Source: an uncultured Chthonomonadales bacterium | GTDB lineage: Bacteria > Armatimonadota > Chthonomonadetes > Chthonomonadales > CAJBBX01 | Assembly (NCBI GenBank): GCA_938005745.1 | Contig: CALLMM010000021.1 | Coordinates: 1 to 60,385, forward strand | Direction of reading: 5' to 3' | Length of the DNA: 60,385 nucleotides | In this document: positions 7,610-16,153 of the stretch, one piece after another | How the letters are laid out: every line of letters starts with the position of its first letter | Position numbering within the stretch: the first letter of the stretch is position 1 | The notes under the pieces: generated by a model | The model's database searches: none | What the model was told of the DNA's origin: nothing | Seen by the model: the letters and a program-made list of their open reading frames with translations, nothing else | Translations under genes and position numbers: made by a program

Positions 7610-9610
7610 TTAACGCCCCGATCTGCGCCGCAGATGCAGGTTCCCCGCGCCGTCGGTCGCCGCAGACCAGCCGGAAGGCAGGCAGGCGGTCGCGTCCTCC
7701 TGAACGATCAGCGCGGGACCGGCGATCTCCTGTCCCGCCCCCAGCGTCTCCCGCGCATAGACCCGCGCTTCCCGCCAGCCGCCGCGCTCCCAGAGGAGGG
7801 TCGTCTGCGCCTCCGGGCGGGTCGGGGCGGAGCGGGGAGCGGTTCCGGAGGGCTGCGTCTTCTTCGCGCTTCGGTTCACTCCGACTGCCGTCAGCCCGAC
7901 CGTTACGATCTCCACCGGCTGGGCAGGATCGGCGTGCCCGTAACGCGCGCGATGAGCGCGATGGAACGCCTTCGCCGCCGAAGCCAGCCGCCGACGGAAC
8001 GGAACCCGCAGGGCGTAGGACTGCCCGACATAGCGCGCCTCGACGAACGGCTCCAGAAAGACGGCGTCGGGCGGTACCCCTTCGCGCTCCATCTCCGCGC
8101 GCGCCTGCGCCGCCATCGGGCGCAGGGTCTGCGCCAGCAGGGTATCGAAGCGCTCCTGCGCCGGGACGAAGAGGGTGCGCTGATGCTCGCGGCGCACATC
8201 CGCCAGCGCCAGCCCGAGCGCGGAGAATGCGCCCGGATACCGGGGGATCAGCACGGCGCGCACGCCGACCGCCTCCGCCAGCGCGCAGGCGTGCAGCCCG
8301 CCGGCTCCCCCGAAGGAGACCAGCGTATAGTCCGCCGGGTCACGTCCGCGCTCCACCGAGATATGCCGCAGGGCGCGCGCCATCTGCGCGTTCGCCACCT
8401 CCAGCACGCCTTCGGCGGCGGCTTCCGCAGACAGCCCGAGCGTTCGGGCGAATTCGGCGAAGCGCGCATGCACCCGATCGGCGTCCAGCGGCAGCCTTCC
8501 CGCCAGACGCAGCGACGCGGGGAGACGTCCGAGCATCAGATTCGCATCCGTGACGGTCAGACGTTCGCCGCGCCCGCAGGCGACCGGACCGGGGTCGGCT
8601 CCCGCGCTCTGCGGACCGACCCGCACGCCGCCGCCCGCGTCTATGCGCGCCAGCGAGCCGCCGCCTGCTCCGACCGTGTGGATATCCAGCATCGGCGTCA
8701 GCAGGGGCAGCCCCGCCACCTCGCCGGTTCGCACCGTCTCCGGCGTCCCGTCTATCAGGGCGACGTCGGTCGAGGTTCCGCCCATGTCGAAGGTCATGAT
8801 CCGACGGACACCCGCCTCTCTGGCGATGTGTACAGCCGCCACCAGCCCTCCCGCCGGACCGGAGAGCGCGGTCTTAATCGCGTTGGCGGCGGCTTCCTCG
8901 GCGCGCAGCGCGCCGCCGTTGGACTGCATCACCGCCAGCCGCCCCGCCTGAAGCTCCGCGAGCCGTTCCCGCAGCCGACCGATATAGCGGCTCATGATCG
9001 GCGCAACGAAGGCGTTGGCGCAGACGGTGCTGGTGCGCTCATACTCCCGGTACTCCGGCGCGACTTCGCAGGAAAGCGAGACGTGCAGACCGCGCGCCCG
9101 CGCCCGCTGTCCCGCCTCCCGTTCGTGCTGCGGGTTGAGGAAGGAGAAGAGAAAGCAGACCGCCAGCGACTCGACGCCCTGCGACTCTACCGCGTCGAGC
9201 ACGCGCTCCAGCGCGCCGGCGTCCAGCGGCGTAACGATCGCGCCCTGTCCGTCCAGACGCTCCGGAACCTCATACCGCAGGTCGCGGGGAATGAGCGGGT
9301 CGCGGGGGCGGGGCGTCAGGGAGTAGAGTTCTTCGCGGGTCTGGCGGGCGATCTCCAGCACATCGCGGCAGCCCTGCGTGGTCAGAAGCGCCGTCTTCGC
9401 GCCGCGCCGCTCTAGCAGGGCGTTGGTCGCCACCGTCGTGCCGTGCACCACCGTAAATCCCGCAGAGAGCGGCAGCCGCCGCAGCCCCTCCAGGATCGCC
9501 TGGGAGGGGTCGGCGGGCGTGGAGGGAACCTTGCAGACGTGCAGATTCCCCGCTTTGTCCTGCAGCACGAAATCGGTGAAGGTTCCGCCAGTATCTACGC
9601 CGACGATCAT
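7610..9610 (-). CDS. hyuA: Hydantoinase/oxoprolinase A-type subunit (HyuA)
   Basis: A 666-residue member of the HyuA/N-methylhydantoinase A/oxoprolinase family, which opens hydantoin, oxoproline or related rings (or carboxylates ketones) with ATP. The N-terminal ASKHA-type phosphate loop is MIVGVDTGGTFTDFVL. The central domain contains MSRYIGRL, QSNGG and FDMGGTSTDVALIDG, and the later motif SFGGAGGLHACALAEA precedes a beta-rich C-terminal domain. Length is usual for the A subunit. No HyuB partner lies beside it, which is unusual, since the two are commonly adjacent. Its ATG overlaps the stop of the upstream hydrolase (ATGA), so the two are coupled. Substrate unknown. Confidence 0.92.
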   Translation of the reverse strand: MIVGVDTGGTFTDFVLQDKAGNLHVCKVPSTPADPSQAILEGLRRLPLSAGFTVVHGTTVATNALLERRGAKTALLTTQGCRDVLEIARQTREELYSLTPRPRDPLIPRDLRYEVPERLDGQGAIVTPLDAGALERVLDAVESQGVESLAVCFLFSFLNPQHEREAGQRARARGLHVSLSCEVAPEYREYERTSTVCANAFVAPIMSRYIGRLRERLAELQAGRLAVMQSNGGALRAEEAAANAIKTALSGPAGGLVAAVHIAREAGVRRIMTFDMGGTSTDVALIDGTPETVRTGEVAGLPLLTPMLDIHTVGAGGGSLARIDAGGGVRVGPQSAGADPGPVACGRGERLTVTDANLMLGRLPASLRLAGRLPLDADRVHARFAEFARTLGLSAEAAAEGVLEVANAQMARALRHISVERGRDPADYTLVSFGGAGGLHACALAEAVGVRAVLIPRYPGAFSALGLALADVRREHQRTLFVPAQERFDTLLAQTLRPMAAQARAEMEREGVPPDAVFLEPFVEARYVGQSYALRVPFRRRLASAAKAFHRAHRARYGHADPAQPVEIVTVGLTAVGVNRSAKKTQPSGTAPRSAPTRPEAQTTLLWERGGWREARVYARETLGAGQEIAGPALIVQEDATACLPSGWSAATDGAGNLHLRRRSGR

Positions 9611-10584
9611 CTTCCGCCCAGAAACTCGCGGATATACTGCGTCACCCGTCCCGGCTCCTCATGCACTACCCAGTGACCGGCGTCGGGGATGCGTCGGACG
9701 GTCAGCTTCGGAACGTATTTCTCCAGCCCTTTGAGGTTGCCCGTCAGCAGCGCGGTGTCCTTCTCGCCCCAGATCACCAGCGTCGGGACGCGCACCTCCA
9801 TTGAGGGGAAGCGCCGGGAGAGGTCTTCGGGAGGTTCGGAGGCGCCGGGTCCGGGGGAGGGCGGACCGATACGGGCGGCGCGATAGTAGTTGAGTCCGCC
9901 GGTCAACGCGCCGGGCTGCGCCCACGCCTCCAGATAGCGTCGCCTCTTCTCCTCCGGGAAGGCTCCGGGACGCGCCCCGCCAAAGACCCCCGCCGCCAGC
10001 GCCGCGTAGTTGTTTGCGCTCAACGTCGCCTCCGCCTGCGGACTGCGGAAGAGGTTCATGTAGGCGCTCGCCTGCTGCTGCTGCGGGTTTTCGCGCAGTT
10101 CGCGGGAGAAGACCGCCGGGTGCGGCGCATTGATGATCACCAGCTTCTCCAGCATCTCCGGATGCGTCAGCGCAAAGGCGTAGGCGACCGCGCCGCCCCA
10201 GTCGTGTCCGACCAGAATCGCCTTTTTCCCTGGACTCAGCCGCTCCAGCAGCCCCTTCACATCCGCTACCAGCAGCGGCACGGCGTAGTCCTCCACGCGC
10301 GCGGGCTTGTCGGAGAGATTGTAGCCGCGCATATCCGCCGCCACCGCCCGATAGTCCTTCCCGAACTCCCGCAGCAGATCGTTCCAGGCGTACCAGAACT
10401 CCGGAAAGCCGTGCAGAAACAGGATCACCTGCCCCTGCCCGACGGCGGCGTAGTGCAGTTTGATCCCGTTGACCGTAGCAAACTCATGCTGGAGCATGGG
10501 TTGTCTCTTTTCAGCGGCTTCCTGCGCCTCCGCAGCGCCTCCTGCGATGCAGATCAGCAGGGCAGCCAGTATCACGCTTCGCAT
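9607..10584 (-). CDS. Secreted alpha/beta hydrolase, epoxide hydrolase-like
   Basis: A 325-residue alpha/beta hydrolase with a signal peptide (MRSVILAALLICIAGGAAEAQ). HGFPE (58-62) supplies the oxyanion hole, and Asp128 in GHDWGG is the nucleophile typical of epoxide hydrolases and haloalkane dehalogenases. The acid is probably Asp in WGEKDTALL and the base His in DAGHWV. The cap region has the tyrosine-rich stretch (GGLNYYRA) expected of epoxide hydrolases. GGGAGGGAGAGG precedes the ATG. It overlaps hyuA by four bases; the pair may act on one xenobiotic or ring substrate, but that is inference. Confidence 0.9.
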   Translation of the reverse strand: MRSVILAALLICIAGGAAEAQEAAEKRQPMLQHEFATVNGIKLHYAAVGQGQVILFLHGFPEFWYAWNDLLREFGKDYRAVAADMRGYNLSDKPARVEDYAVPLLVADVKGLLERLSPGKKAILVGHDWGGAVAYAFALTHPEMLEKLVIINAPHPAVFSRELRENPQQQQASAYMNLFRSPQAEATLSANNYAALAAGVFGGARPGAFPEEKRRRYLEAWAQPGALTGGLNYYRAARIGPPSPGPGASEPPEDLSRRFPSMEVRVPTLVIWGEKDTALLTGNLKGLEKYVPKLTVRRIPDAGHWVVHEEPGRVTQYIREFLGGR

Positions 10585-10668
10585 GACGGAGACCCTCTCC
10601 CTCCCTGTGAATGGTGTCTCTCTTTTCTCCCGGACAGTGGCGAATTCCTACCTCACGGACGTGCCGGA

Positions 10669-10697
10669 TTGTGTTCGCGTCGAGGTTGCAGTATAAT
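10669..10697 (+). promoter_or_regulatory. Promoter for the phosphodiesterase operon
   Basis: A perfect -10 hexamer TATAAT (10692-10697) lies 17 bases after TTGTGT (10669-10674, first three bases match the consensus). It points at the GTG start at 10739, inside the 154-base divergent gap between the epoxide-hydrolase-like gene and the phosphodiesterase gene. Confidence 0.55.
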
Positions 10698-10738
10698 GTC
10701 GTCGGACAGGCTGGAGACCGTCCGCAGGAGGAGCCGCC

Positions 10739-11248
10739 GTGCAGATCGCAATTCTCTCCGACATTCACGATAACATCTGGAAGCTGGCGCGCGCGCTGGA
10801 GCGAATACAGCAGACCGACCGGATGTTCTGTCTGGGCGATCTCTGTTCGCCGTTTGTGCTGGATATTCTGGCGCGGGGCTACGACAGACCCATTGACATC
10901 GTGTTTGGCAACAACGACGCCGACACCTATCGCATCACCCTGAAGGCGCACGGATACCCCCATGTCACCCTGCACGGGGAGTTTTTCGAGATCACGCTCG
11001 ACAACCGGCGTTTCGCGGTCAACCACTACGATCATCTGGCGCGCGCCCTCGCCGCCTCCGAACGCTATGACGTGGTCTGTTTCGGGCATAATCATCAGCG
11101 CGAGACGACCCGGCAGGGACGCACCCTGCTCCTCAATCCCGGTCCGATCATGGGAGCCAGCTTCGCCTCCGGCGCGCCAGAGGACGTTCCCAGCACCTGC
11201 GCCGTCTACGACACCGCCGCCGGAGAAGTCCGGCTGATCGAAGTCTGA
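10739..11248 (+). CDS. YfcE/MJ0936-type metallophosphoesterase
   Basis: A 169-residue calcineurin-like phosphodiesterase of the small YfcE group. All metal motifs are present: DIHDN (8-12), GDLCS, GNND, NHYDH (a variant of GH) and GHNHQ. Members hydrolyse simple phosphodiesters; the natural substrate is usually unknown. The start is GTG at 10739, with AGGAGG seven bases away. It is the first gene of a rightward series followed by a dioxygenase, a HEAT protein and a fucosidase-like gene with short gaps. Confidence 0.93.
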   Translation: MQIAILSDIHDNIWKLARALERIQQTDRMFCLGDLCSPFVLDILARGYDRPIDIVFGNNDADTYRITLKAHGYPHVTLHGEFFEITLDNRRFAVNHYDHLARALAASERYDVVCFGHNHQRETTRQGRTLLLNPGPIMGASFASGAPEDVPSTCAVYDTAAGEVRLIEV

Positions 11249-11274
11249 ATTACGCGCACGGAGACAGAGCACCG

Positions 11275-12018
11275 ATGACACAACACGCGACCATAGATCC
11301 CCAGACTGCCGCCGATCTGATCCGCACGAACGGCTATGTCCTCTTCGAGGACCTGCTGCCGCTCTCGATTATAGACGCCATGCGGGACGCCTTCGATCCG
11401 CTGCTGGAGGAGAAGCGGCAGGCGGAGCCGAGCAATCGGGGCGCAAACCGCTTTCAGATGTATCTGCCCTTCGTCCCCCCGTTCGCCGATCCGCGGGTCT
11501 ACGAGAACAGCATAGTGCTGGCGACGCTGGAGAAGCTGCTCGGACCCGACATCCTCTGCACCTACTTCGCCTCCGACACGCCGCTGCCGGGAGCGGAGTA
11601 TCAGCGCGTTCACTCCGACACGCGCCTGCTCTTCCCGGAGACCCAGCTCTCGCTGCCCTGCTACGGCGCGGTGCTGAATATCCCGCTGGTGGATGTGACG
11701 GAGGAGAACGGACCGATGGAGATCTGGCCCGGCGGGACGCACCTGTGGGCGGGCGGCGTGGACATGGAGGCGATGGCGCAGAGGATGACCTCCGTGCGCG
11801 TGACCATGCGCGCCGGCTCCGTGCTGCTGCGCGATCTGCGGATGTGGCATCGGGGAACGCCCCATCACGGGACCCGCTCCCGCCCGAATGTTGCGCTGGT
11901 CTATACGCGCCCCTGGTATCGCTTTGAGCAGAAGGTTCCGGTCATGACGCGCGCCGCTTACGAGTCGCTGTCCGAGCGGTCGCAGCGCATGTTTCGCTTC
12001 TCGGAGATCGTCGGTTAG
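11275..12018 (+). CDS. Phytanoyl-CoA dioxygenase (PhyH) family protein
   Basis: A 247-residue Fe(II)/2-oxoglutarate-dependent oxygenase of the PhyH family. The facial triad reads His113-x-Asp115 (VHSDT) and His192 (MWHRGTPH), with the 2-oxoglutarate-binding Arg probably in TRSRPN. IPLVDVTEENGPMEIWPGGTH is the characteristic core strand and loop. Such enzymes hydroxylate lipids, halogenated compounds or small natural products; nothing nearby identifies this substrate. It starts 26 bases after the phosphodiesterase gene, so they are probably co-transcribed. Confidence 0.92.
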   Translation: MTQHATIDPQTAADLIRTNGYVLFEDLLPLSIIDAMRDAFDPLLEEKRQAEPSNRGANRFQMYLPFVPPFADPRVYENSIVLATLEKLLGPDILCTYFASDTPLPGAEYQRVHSDTRLLFPETQLSLPCYGAVLNIPLVDVTEENGPMEIWPGGTHLWAGGVDMEAMAQRMTSVRVTMRAGSVLLRDLRMWHRGTPHHGTRSRPNVALVYTRPWYRFEQKVPVMTRAAYESLSERSQRMFRFSEIVG

Positions 12019-12021
12019 GCA

Positions 12022-12930
12022 ATGGCGGAAGACCGCGCCTCCCGGCAGATCGCCGCGCTGCTGACGGAGTATGTGCAGACCGGCACGGGCAAAACGAAGC
12101 GGCTGCGAAACCGGCTGAAGAGGCTGCCTCTGCCGGAGGTGGTTCCGGTCCTGAAAGACCTGCTTCTGGGGGCGGACAACAAGCAGGCGTTCGACCGGCT
12201 GGCGCGTCTGGCGGCGGAGATATGCAACGAGATCCTCCCTGAACAGGAGGCGCTGCGGGATGAGATCGTGGCGGCGCTTGCGCAGCATGTGCGCCGCAAC
12301 CCGCGTTTCCCCCGTCTGGCGCTGCGTGCGCTGGCGCAGTGCGATCATCCGCAGGTGGTTCCGCTGCTGATAGATCGTCTGATTCATGGGAGTCTCAGGC
12401 AGCGCGCGGCGGCGGCGGCGCATCTGGCGGGGAAACGCTCCGCGCTGGCAATCGAGCCGCTCTGCCAGTGCGCGTCGTTTCCGGAGAGCCGCATCATCTC
12501 CGAGTCGCTGAAGGCGCTGCGCGCGATGGGACGCCCGGATCACCTGGCGCGGATGCTGCTGGTCGAAACCGCTCTGACGGTGCGCGACCGGGTGCGGGTT
12601 CTGCGCGCGCTGGAGCAGCTGCCGCTGACGCTGTTTCGCTTCCGTGCGCAGCGGTTTCTGGATCGCGAGGCGGTGAACCCCGACAGTCCGGTCGCCAGAG
12701 AGGCGAAAGCCTGCGCCGACCTGATGCGCGCCTCCGACACGCTGCTGCGCCCGACCGAAAATCCGGGAACGGATACGCTGCTGCGCCCCGCCTTCGGACC
12801 GGCTGCCGGCGACCCCGATGCGCTGCTGCGCGCCTCCGAGGAGCCGGAGGAAGAGGACGACGACCCGGAGGAGCCGCTGCGCCGCGGGGGCTGGTGGAGC
12901 GCGATCGTGCGGCTCTTTATTCGCCGGTAG
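12022..12930 (+). CDS. HEAT-repeat-like protein with acidic repeat tail
   Basis: A 302-residue protein built mainly of paired helices resembling HEAT/armadillo repeats (for example PLLIDRLIHGSLRQRAAAAAH and EPLCQCASFPESRIISESLK), probably a protein-interaction scaffold. From about residue 235 it changes: the short motif DTLLRP appears twice and DALLRA once, followed by a run of Glu/Asp and an aromatic/basic end (GGWWSAIVRLFIRR) that could sit on a membrane. There is no Shine-Dalgarno; the ATG lies three bases after the upstream stop, so translation is probably coupled. No enzyme motif seen. Confidence 0.82.
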   Translation: MAEDRASRQIAALLTEYVQTGTGKTKRLRNRLKRLPLPEVVPVLKDLLLGADNKQAFDRLARLAAEICNEILPEQEALRDEIVAALAQHVRRNPRFPRLALRALAQCDHPQVVPLLIDRLIHGSLRQRAAAAAHLAGKRSALAIEPLCQCASFPESRIISESLKALRAMGRPDHLARMLLVETALTVRDRVRVLRALEQLPLTLFRFRAQRFLDREAVNPDSPVAREAKACADLMRASDTLLRPTENPGTDTLLRPAFGPAAGDPDALLRASEEPEEEDDDPEEPLRRGGWWSAIVRLFIRR

Positions 12931-12943
12931 AGAAGAGAGTACA

Positions 12944-14023
12944 ATGAAACAGCAGCGGATAACCCGTCGCGAAGCGATAGCCCGGCTCTCCCGGCTGGCT
13001 GCCGGGGTCGCGCTGGGATGCGCCGCTCTGCCCGGGAGGGGGACTACTATGGAGGCTGATCAACGCCGTACGGAATGGATGCGCCGGGGAAAGTTCGGCA
13101 TGATGGTGCACTGGATCGCGCCCGGTCCCGCGCCGGAGAAGGGCGAATGGATCCGCGATCTGGACCGCGCCGTAGACCGTTTCGACCTCGACCGCTTTCT
13201 GGAGCAGTTCAAGCAGAGCGGCGCGGACTGGCTGATCTTTACCCTCGGTCAGAACACCGGCTTCTACGCCAGTCCCAACGCGACGCTGGACGCCTGGGCG
13301 GGACCGGGACACACCTCCCGGCGCGATCTGGCGCTGGAGATCGCCACTGGCGTCCACGCGCAGAAGAAGCGGTTTATCGCCTACCTGCCCGCGGAGGTCA
13401 ACGCACAGTCGGAGGTCATTCACCGGGCGTTTCAGTGGAACCCGAAAGACCAGTCGGCGTTTCAGAAGCGGTATCAGGCGTTCATCCGCGAGTATGCGGA
13501 GCGGTTCGGCAGGTGGCTCGACGGCTGGTGGTTCGACGGCTGCTATACGTGGGACGTGTTTCACAACAGCCTGTACGACTGGCCCGCCTGGTGCGCGGCG
13601 GCGCGGGCGGGCAACCCCGACTGCGCGCTGGCTTTCAACGACGGCTCCTTCTGCATCGGCATCACCAGACCATTGACCCCCCTGCAGGACTACCTCTCCG
13701 GTGAGGTGGAGGCGCTGGTCGAGGGCAAGATACGGCTGGGACGCGAGGCGAATGCACCGCTCTATCTGCCCGAGTCGCGCTTTGCGCCGGGAACCCACTG
13801 TCAGTGGCATGCGCTGGTTCCCATAGACTGCTTCTGGGCGCACCAGACCCCCGGACCGATGGAGCCGCCCCGCTACCGTGACGAGGAGCTTCTCTCGTTC
13901 CTGCGAAGCTGCCGGAAAGTGGAGGGCGCGGTTACCTTCAACGTCGGCATCTATCAGGAGGGACATATCGGGGAGCATACCCTCGCGCAGCTGGTTCGTC
14001 TGCACAAAGCCCTGCGTTCCTGA
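12944..14023 (+). CDS. Alpha-L-fucosidase-like (GH29-type) exported protein
   Basis: A 359-residue protein with a Tat-type N-terminus (RITRREAIARLSRLAAG) and a TIM-barrel resembling GH29 fucosidases: RRGKFGMMVHWIAPGP, DWLIFTLGQNTGF and WLDGWWFDGCY. The Asp of WFDG corresponds to the GH29 nucleophile. It lacks the long beta-sandwich of typical fucosidases, so it is a short catalytic-domain-only relative, and activity on fucose is not assured. The start at 12944 has GAAGAGAG upstream; an earlier in-frame start at 12818 would lie inside the HEAT gene. It ends the rightward block and faces the LolA-like gene. Confidence 0.85.
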   Translation: MKQQRITRREAIARLSRLAAGVALGCAALPGRGTTMEADQRRTEWMRRGKFGMMVHWIAPGPAPEKGEWIRDLDRAVDRFDLDRFLEQFKQSGADWLIFTLGQNTGFYASPNATLDAWAGPGHTSRRDLALEIATGVHAQKKRFIAYLPAEVNAQSEVIHRAFQWNPKDQSAFQKRYQAFIREYAERFGRWLDGWWFDGCYTWDVFHNSLYDWPAWCAAARAGNPDCALAFNDGSFCIGITRPLTPLQDYLSGEVEALVEGKIRLGREANAPLYLPESRFAPGTHCQWHALVPIDCFWAHQTPGPMEPPRYRDEELLSFLRSCRKVEGAVTFNVGIYQEGHIGEHTLAQLVRLHKALRS

Positions 14024-14095
14024 TATGCGCCGCCGGGCGCGTGTCAGAGTGACATACCGGTTCCGCAGGACGGTGATTACGGACAGGCGCTGCGC

Positions 14096-14220
14096 GGAAC
14101 GTGGAAAATTGCTACGCTGTCGCTCGCAATGACAGTGTGGGGACGGGTTGCGCGCGACTGGAGCGGCCAAGCCTGCCGGACTGTCATTGCGAGGGAGGCG
14201 CAAGCTGACCGAAGCAATCT
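14096..14220. repeat. Dispersed palindromic repeat between convergent genes
   Basis: Left module 14096-14166 (GGAACGTGGAAAATTGC ... GACTGGAGCGG) is a diverged copy of 131-200. Right module 14182-14220 (TGTCATTGCGAGGGAGGCGC ... GAAGCAATCT) is the 39-base unit also seen at 82-120. The GCTCGCAATGACAG arm and the CTGTCATTGCGAG arm are complementary, so the transcript could fold into a hairpin between the convergent ends at 14023 and 14245. Confidence 0.85.
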
Positions 14221-14244
14221 CACACCCGCCCCAACACCCGACTG

Positions 14245-14976
14245 TTACGGGATCAGAAACGGCGTGTCGTCCAGTCCCTGATTGACCTTCAGTTCGCTGT
14301 AGGTGGTGATGCCGGCGACCGCGCCTTCCTGATTGCGGATCTCCAGCCGGCTCGGAATCCAGAGTCCGGGCGACGCCTCCCGGATCTCCTGATACAGAAA
14401 GGTGGCGCGCAGTTTTCCGGAGCTGTCGTACCACTCGCGTTTACGCACCACACGCGCCTTCGGATCAATCCAGACTCGAAAGCGGTCCGCGACGTCGCCG
14501 CGATAGACGATCTCAAAGAGGTAGTGGGGAACGCCGTCCAGTCTCTCCTCGCGCAGGAAGCGGCTCTGCACGGCGGAGAGCACATGGCGCGAGAGGATGC
14601 CCAGTTCAAACAGGGAGTATCGTCGGCTGGCTTCTTCGGTCAGCTCGTCCTTCTTCTTGAGCCTCAACTGCGGCACATGAAAATAGCGGGTGCAGCCGTT
14701 GACAATCATCGTCCCGACGCGCCCCTCCATCCGCAGCTTATCCGGGTCTTTGTAGCGCATGTTCAGGTCGCGCAGGCGGTACATCATACCGAAATCGCGG
14801 CTGATCTTCTCCAGTTCGCTCTGCTCCGCCAGGACGACCTGCACCCGCGCCTGAAGATCGTTCACCTCGGCGGTCGCCAGATCCTCCAGACGCGGAGAAT
14901 CCGCCTTCGCCGCCGCTCCGGACATCAGCGCGCCCGCCGCCAGCCAGAACCCGATAACCCTTCGCATCCTTCGCAT
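14245..14976 (-). CDS. LolA-like/outer-membrane lipoprotein-sorting-like exported protein
   Basis: A 243-residue protein with a signal peptide (VIGFWLAAGALMSGAAAKA) followed by a single beta-rich domain that resembles the LolA/LolB half-barrel (DUF1571/DUF4292-like): KLRMEGRVGTMIVNGC, HYLFEIVYRGDVADRFRVWID, VVRKREWYDSSGKLRATFLY. It may carry or sense a lipid in the envelope. I use the ATG at 14976, where the signal peptide starts and GAGG is just upstream; an ATG at 15012 is also open. A good promoter lies at 15077-15106. Residues around 55-80 form a coiled-coil-like helix. Confidence 0.8.
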   Translation of the reverse strand: MRRMRRVIGFWLAAGALMSGAAAKADSPRLEDLATAEVNDLQARVQVVLAEQSELEKISRDFGMMYRLRDLNMRYKDPDKLRMEGRVGTMIVNGCTRYFHVPQLRLKKKDELTEEASRRYSLFELGILSRHVLSAVQSRFLREERLDGVPHYLFEIVYRGDVADRFRVWIDPKARVVRKREWYDSSGKLRATFLYQEIREASPGLWIPSRLEIRNQEGAVAGITTYSELKVNQGLDDTPFLIP

Positions 14977-15076
14977 ACGCCTCTTCGGACCTCCTCCCTG
15001 TACGCCACTCATCGCACATAACTTTACCACAACGCATCGCCCTGCGAAACGCCGCGGGGCGCGGACGAGCAAGCTG

Positions 15077-15106
15077 AGTATATCGCAGGAGACCGCCAGG
15101 CGTCAA
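15077..15106 (-). promoter_or_regulatory. Sigma70-type promoter for the LolA-like gene
   Basis: On the minus strand TTGACG (15101-15106), an 18-base spacer and TATACT (15077-15082). The sequence CCTGCGATATACT immediately before and through the -10 also occurs, with an extra TA, at 7579-7590. The rest of the 283-base divergent gap (14977-15259) shows no clear feature. Confidence 0.7.
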
Positions 15107-15259
15107 TGGCGACGCGGTGATGCCGTTCCGACGGGCAGGACTCCCATTTGGGAGCACAGAATCTTTTCCACGACATCCATGCAGCAACCATCGGAACCGG
15201 CTCTCCGCCGCGATTCCGGGGAGATACCGGACAACCTATACCCAGTAAAGGAGCTTTTC

Positions 15260-16087
15260 ATGTATACCGCACTGAGTCCCGGAGCGATGGGCATCCGGGT
15301 CGGCAGTCTTCAGGAGGCGATCAACGTGGCGAAAGACGCCGGCTTTGAGGGCGTTGAGGTCGGCATCCATGAAGTCGCAGACCTGATCGAGAAGAGCGGC
15401 GCGGAGGCGGTCAGGGCGATGTTCACGGAGGCGAACATCAAGCCGGCGGGGTTCGGACTGCCTACCGACTGGCGTTCGAGCGAGGAGAACTGGAAGAAGG
15501 GGCTGGAGGAGCTTCCGCGACTGGCGAAGGCGGCGCAGGCGATCGGCTGCTTCCGCACCGCCACCTGGATCATGCCCTGCTCCAATGACCTCCCGTTCGA
15601 TGAGAACCGCGCCTTCCATGTCGCGCGCTTCAAGCCGATCGCCGCCATTCTGGGCGAATACGGCGTCCATCTGGGGCTGGAGTTCATCGGTCCCAAAACC
15701 CTGCGCGACAGCCAGAAGTACCCCTTCATCTACAAAATGGAGGATATGCTGGCGATGGGCGCGGACATCGGTCCGAATGTCGGGCTGCTCCTCGACTGCT
15801 GGCACTGGCACACCTCCGGCGGGACGGTGGACGACCTGTACGAACTCAAGCCGGAGCAGGTGGTCTATGTCCATGTCAACGATGCGCCTCTCGGCGTGCC
15901 GCTGGACGAGCATGTTGACAACCGGCGCGGACTGCCGGGAGCGACGGGCGTCATTGACATCGTGGGCTTCCTCTGCGCGCTCAAATCCATCGGCTACGAC
16001 GGACCGATCGTGCCAGAGCCGTTCGGCAACCCGGCGACTTGGGTTCGACAGTCGCTCGAAGTCATCTGGAAGAGAGCCGGACTCTAG
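15260..16087 (+). CDS. Sugar phosphate isomerase/epimerase (AP-endonuclease-2 fold)
   Basis: A 275-residue TIM-barrel protein of the xylose-isomerase-like/AP endonuclease 2 family. Metal-binding positions expected in the family are visible: Glu in LGLEFIGP, Asp and His in LLDCWHWHTSGG, His and Asp in VYVHVNDAP, and Glu in VPEPFG. It is probably a cytoplasmic epimerase or isomerase of a sugar or inosose. The ATG at 15260 has AAAGGAG six bases before it; the upstream frame from 15179 is not homologous. A 12-bp hairpin follows the stop. Confidence 0.9.
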   Translation: MYTALSPGAMGIRVGSLQEAINVAKDAGFEGVEVGIHEVADLIEKSGAEAVRAMFTEANIKPAGFGLPTDWRSSEENWKKGLEELPRLAKAAQAIGCFRTATWIMPCSNDLPFDENRAFHVARFKPIAAILGEYGVHLGLEFIGPKTLRDSQKYPFIYKMEDMLAMGADIGPNVGLLLDCWHWHTSGGTVDDLYELKPEQVVYVHVNDAPLGVPLDEHVDNRRGLPGATGVIDIVGFLCALKSIGYDGPIVPEPFGNPATWVRQSLEVIWKRAGL

Positions 16088-16097
16088 TCTTCCCTTC

Positions 16098-16132
16098 GCT
16101 GCGGGGAGCCGTCCGCCCGCGCTCCTCGCAGC
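16098..16132 (+). terminator. Hairpin between isomerase and patatin genes
   Basis: Arms GCTGCGGGGAGC (16098-16109) and GCTCCTCGCAGC (16121-16132) pair over 12 bp with one G-U pair and an 11-base loop. There is no T-run, so it may be a weak terminator or a processing/attenuation hairpin before the patatin start at 16154. Confidence 0.4.
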
Positions 16133-16153
16133 CTTCCCTTCGGAGGTTATCCC

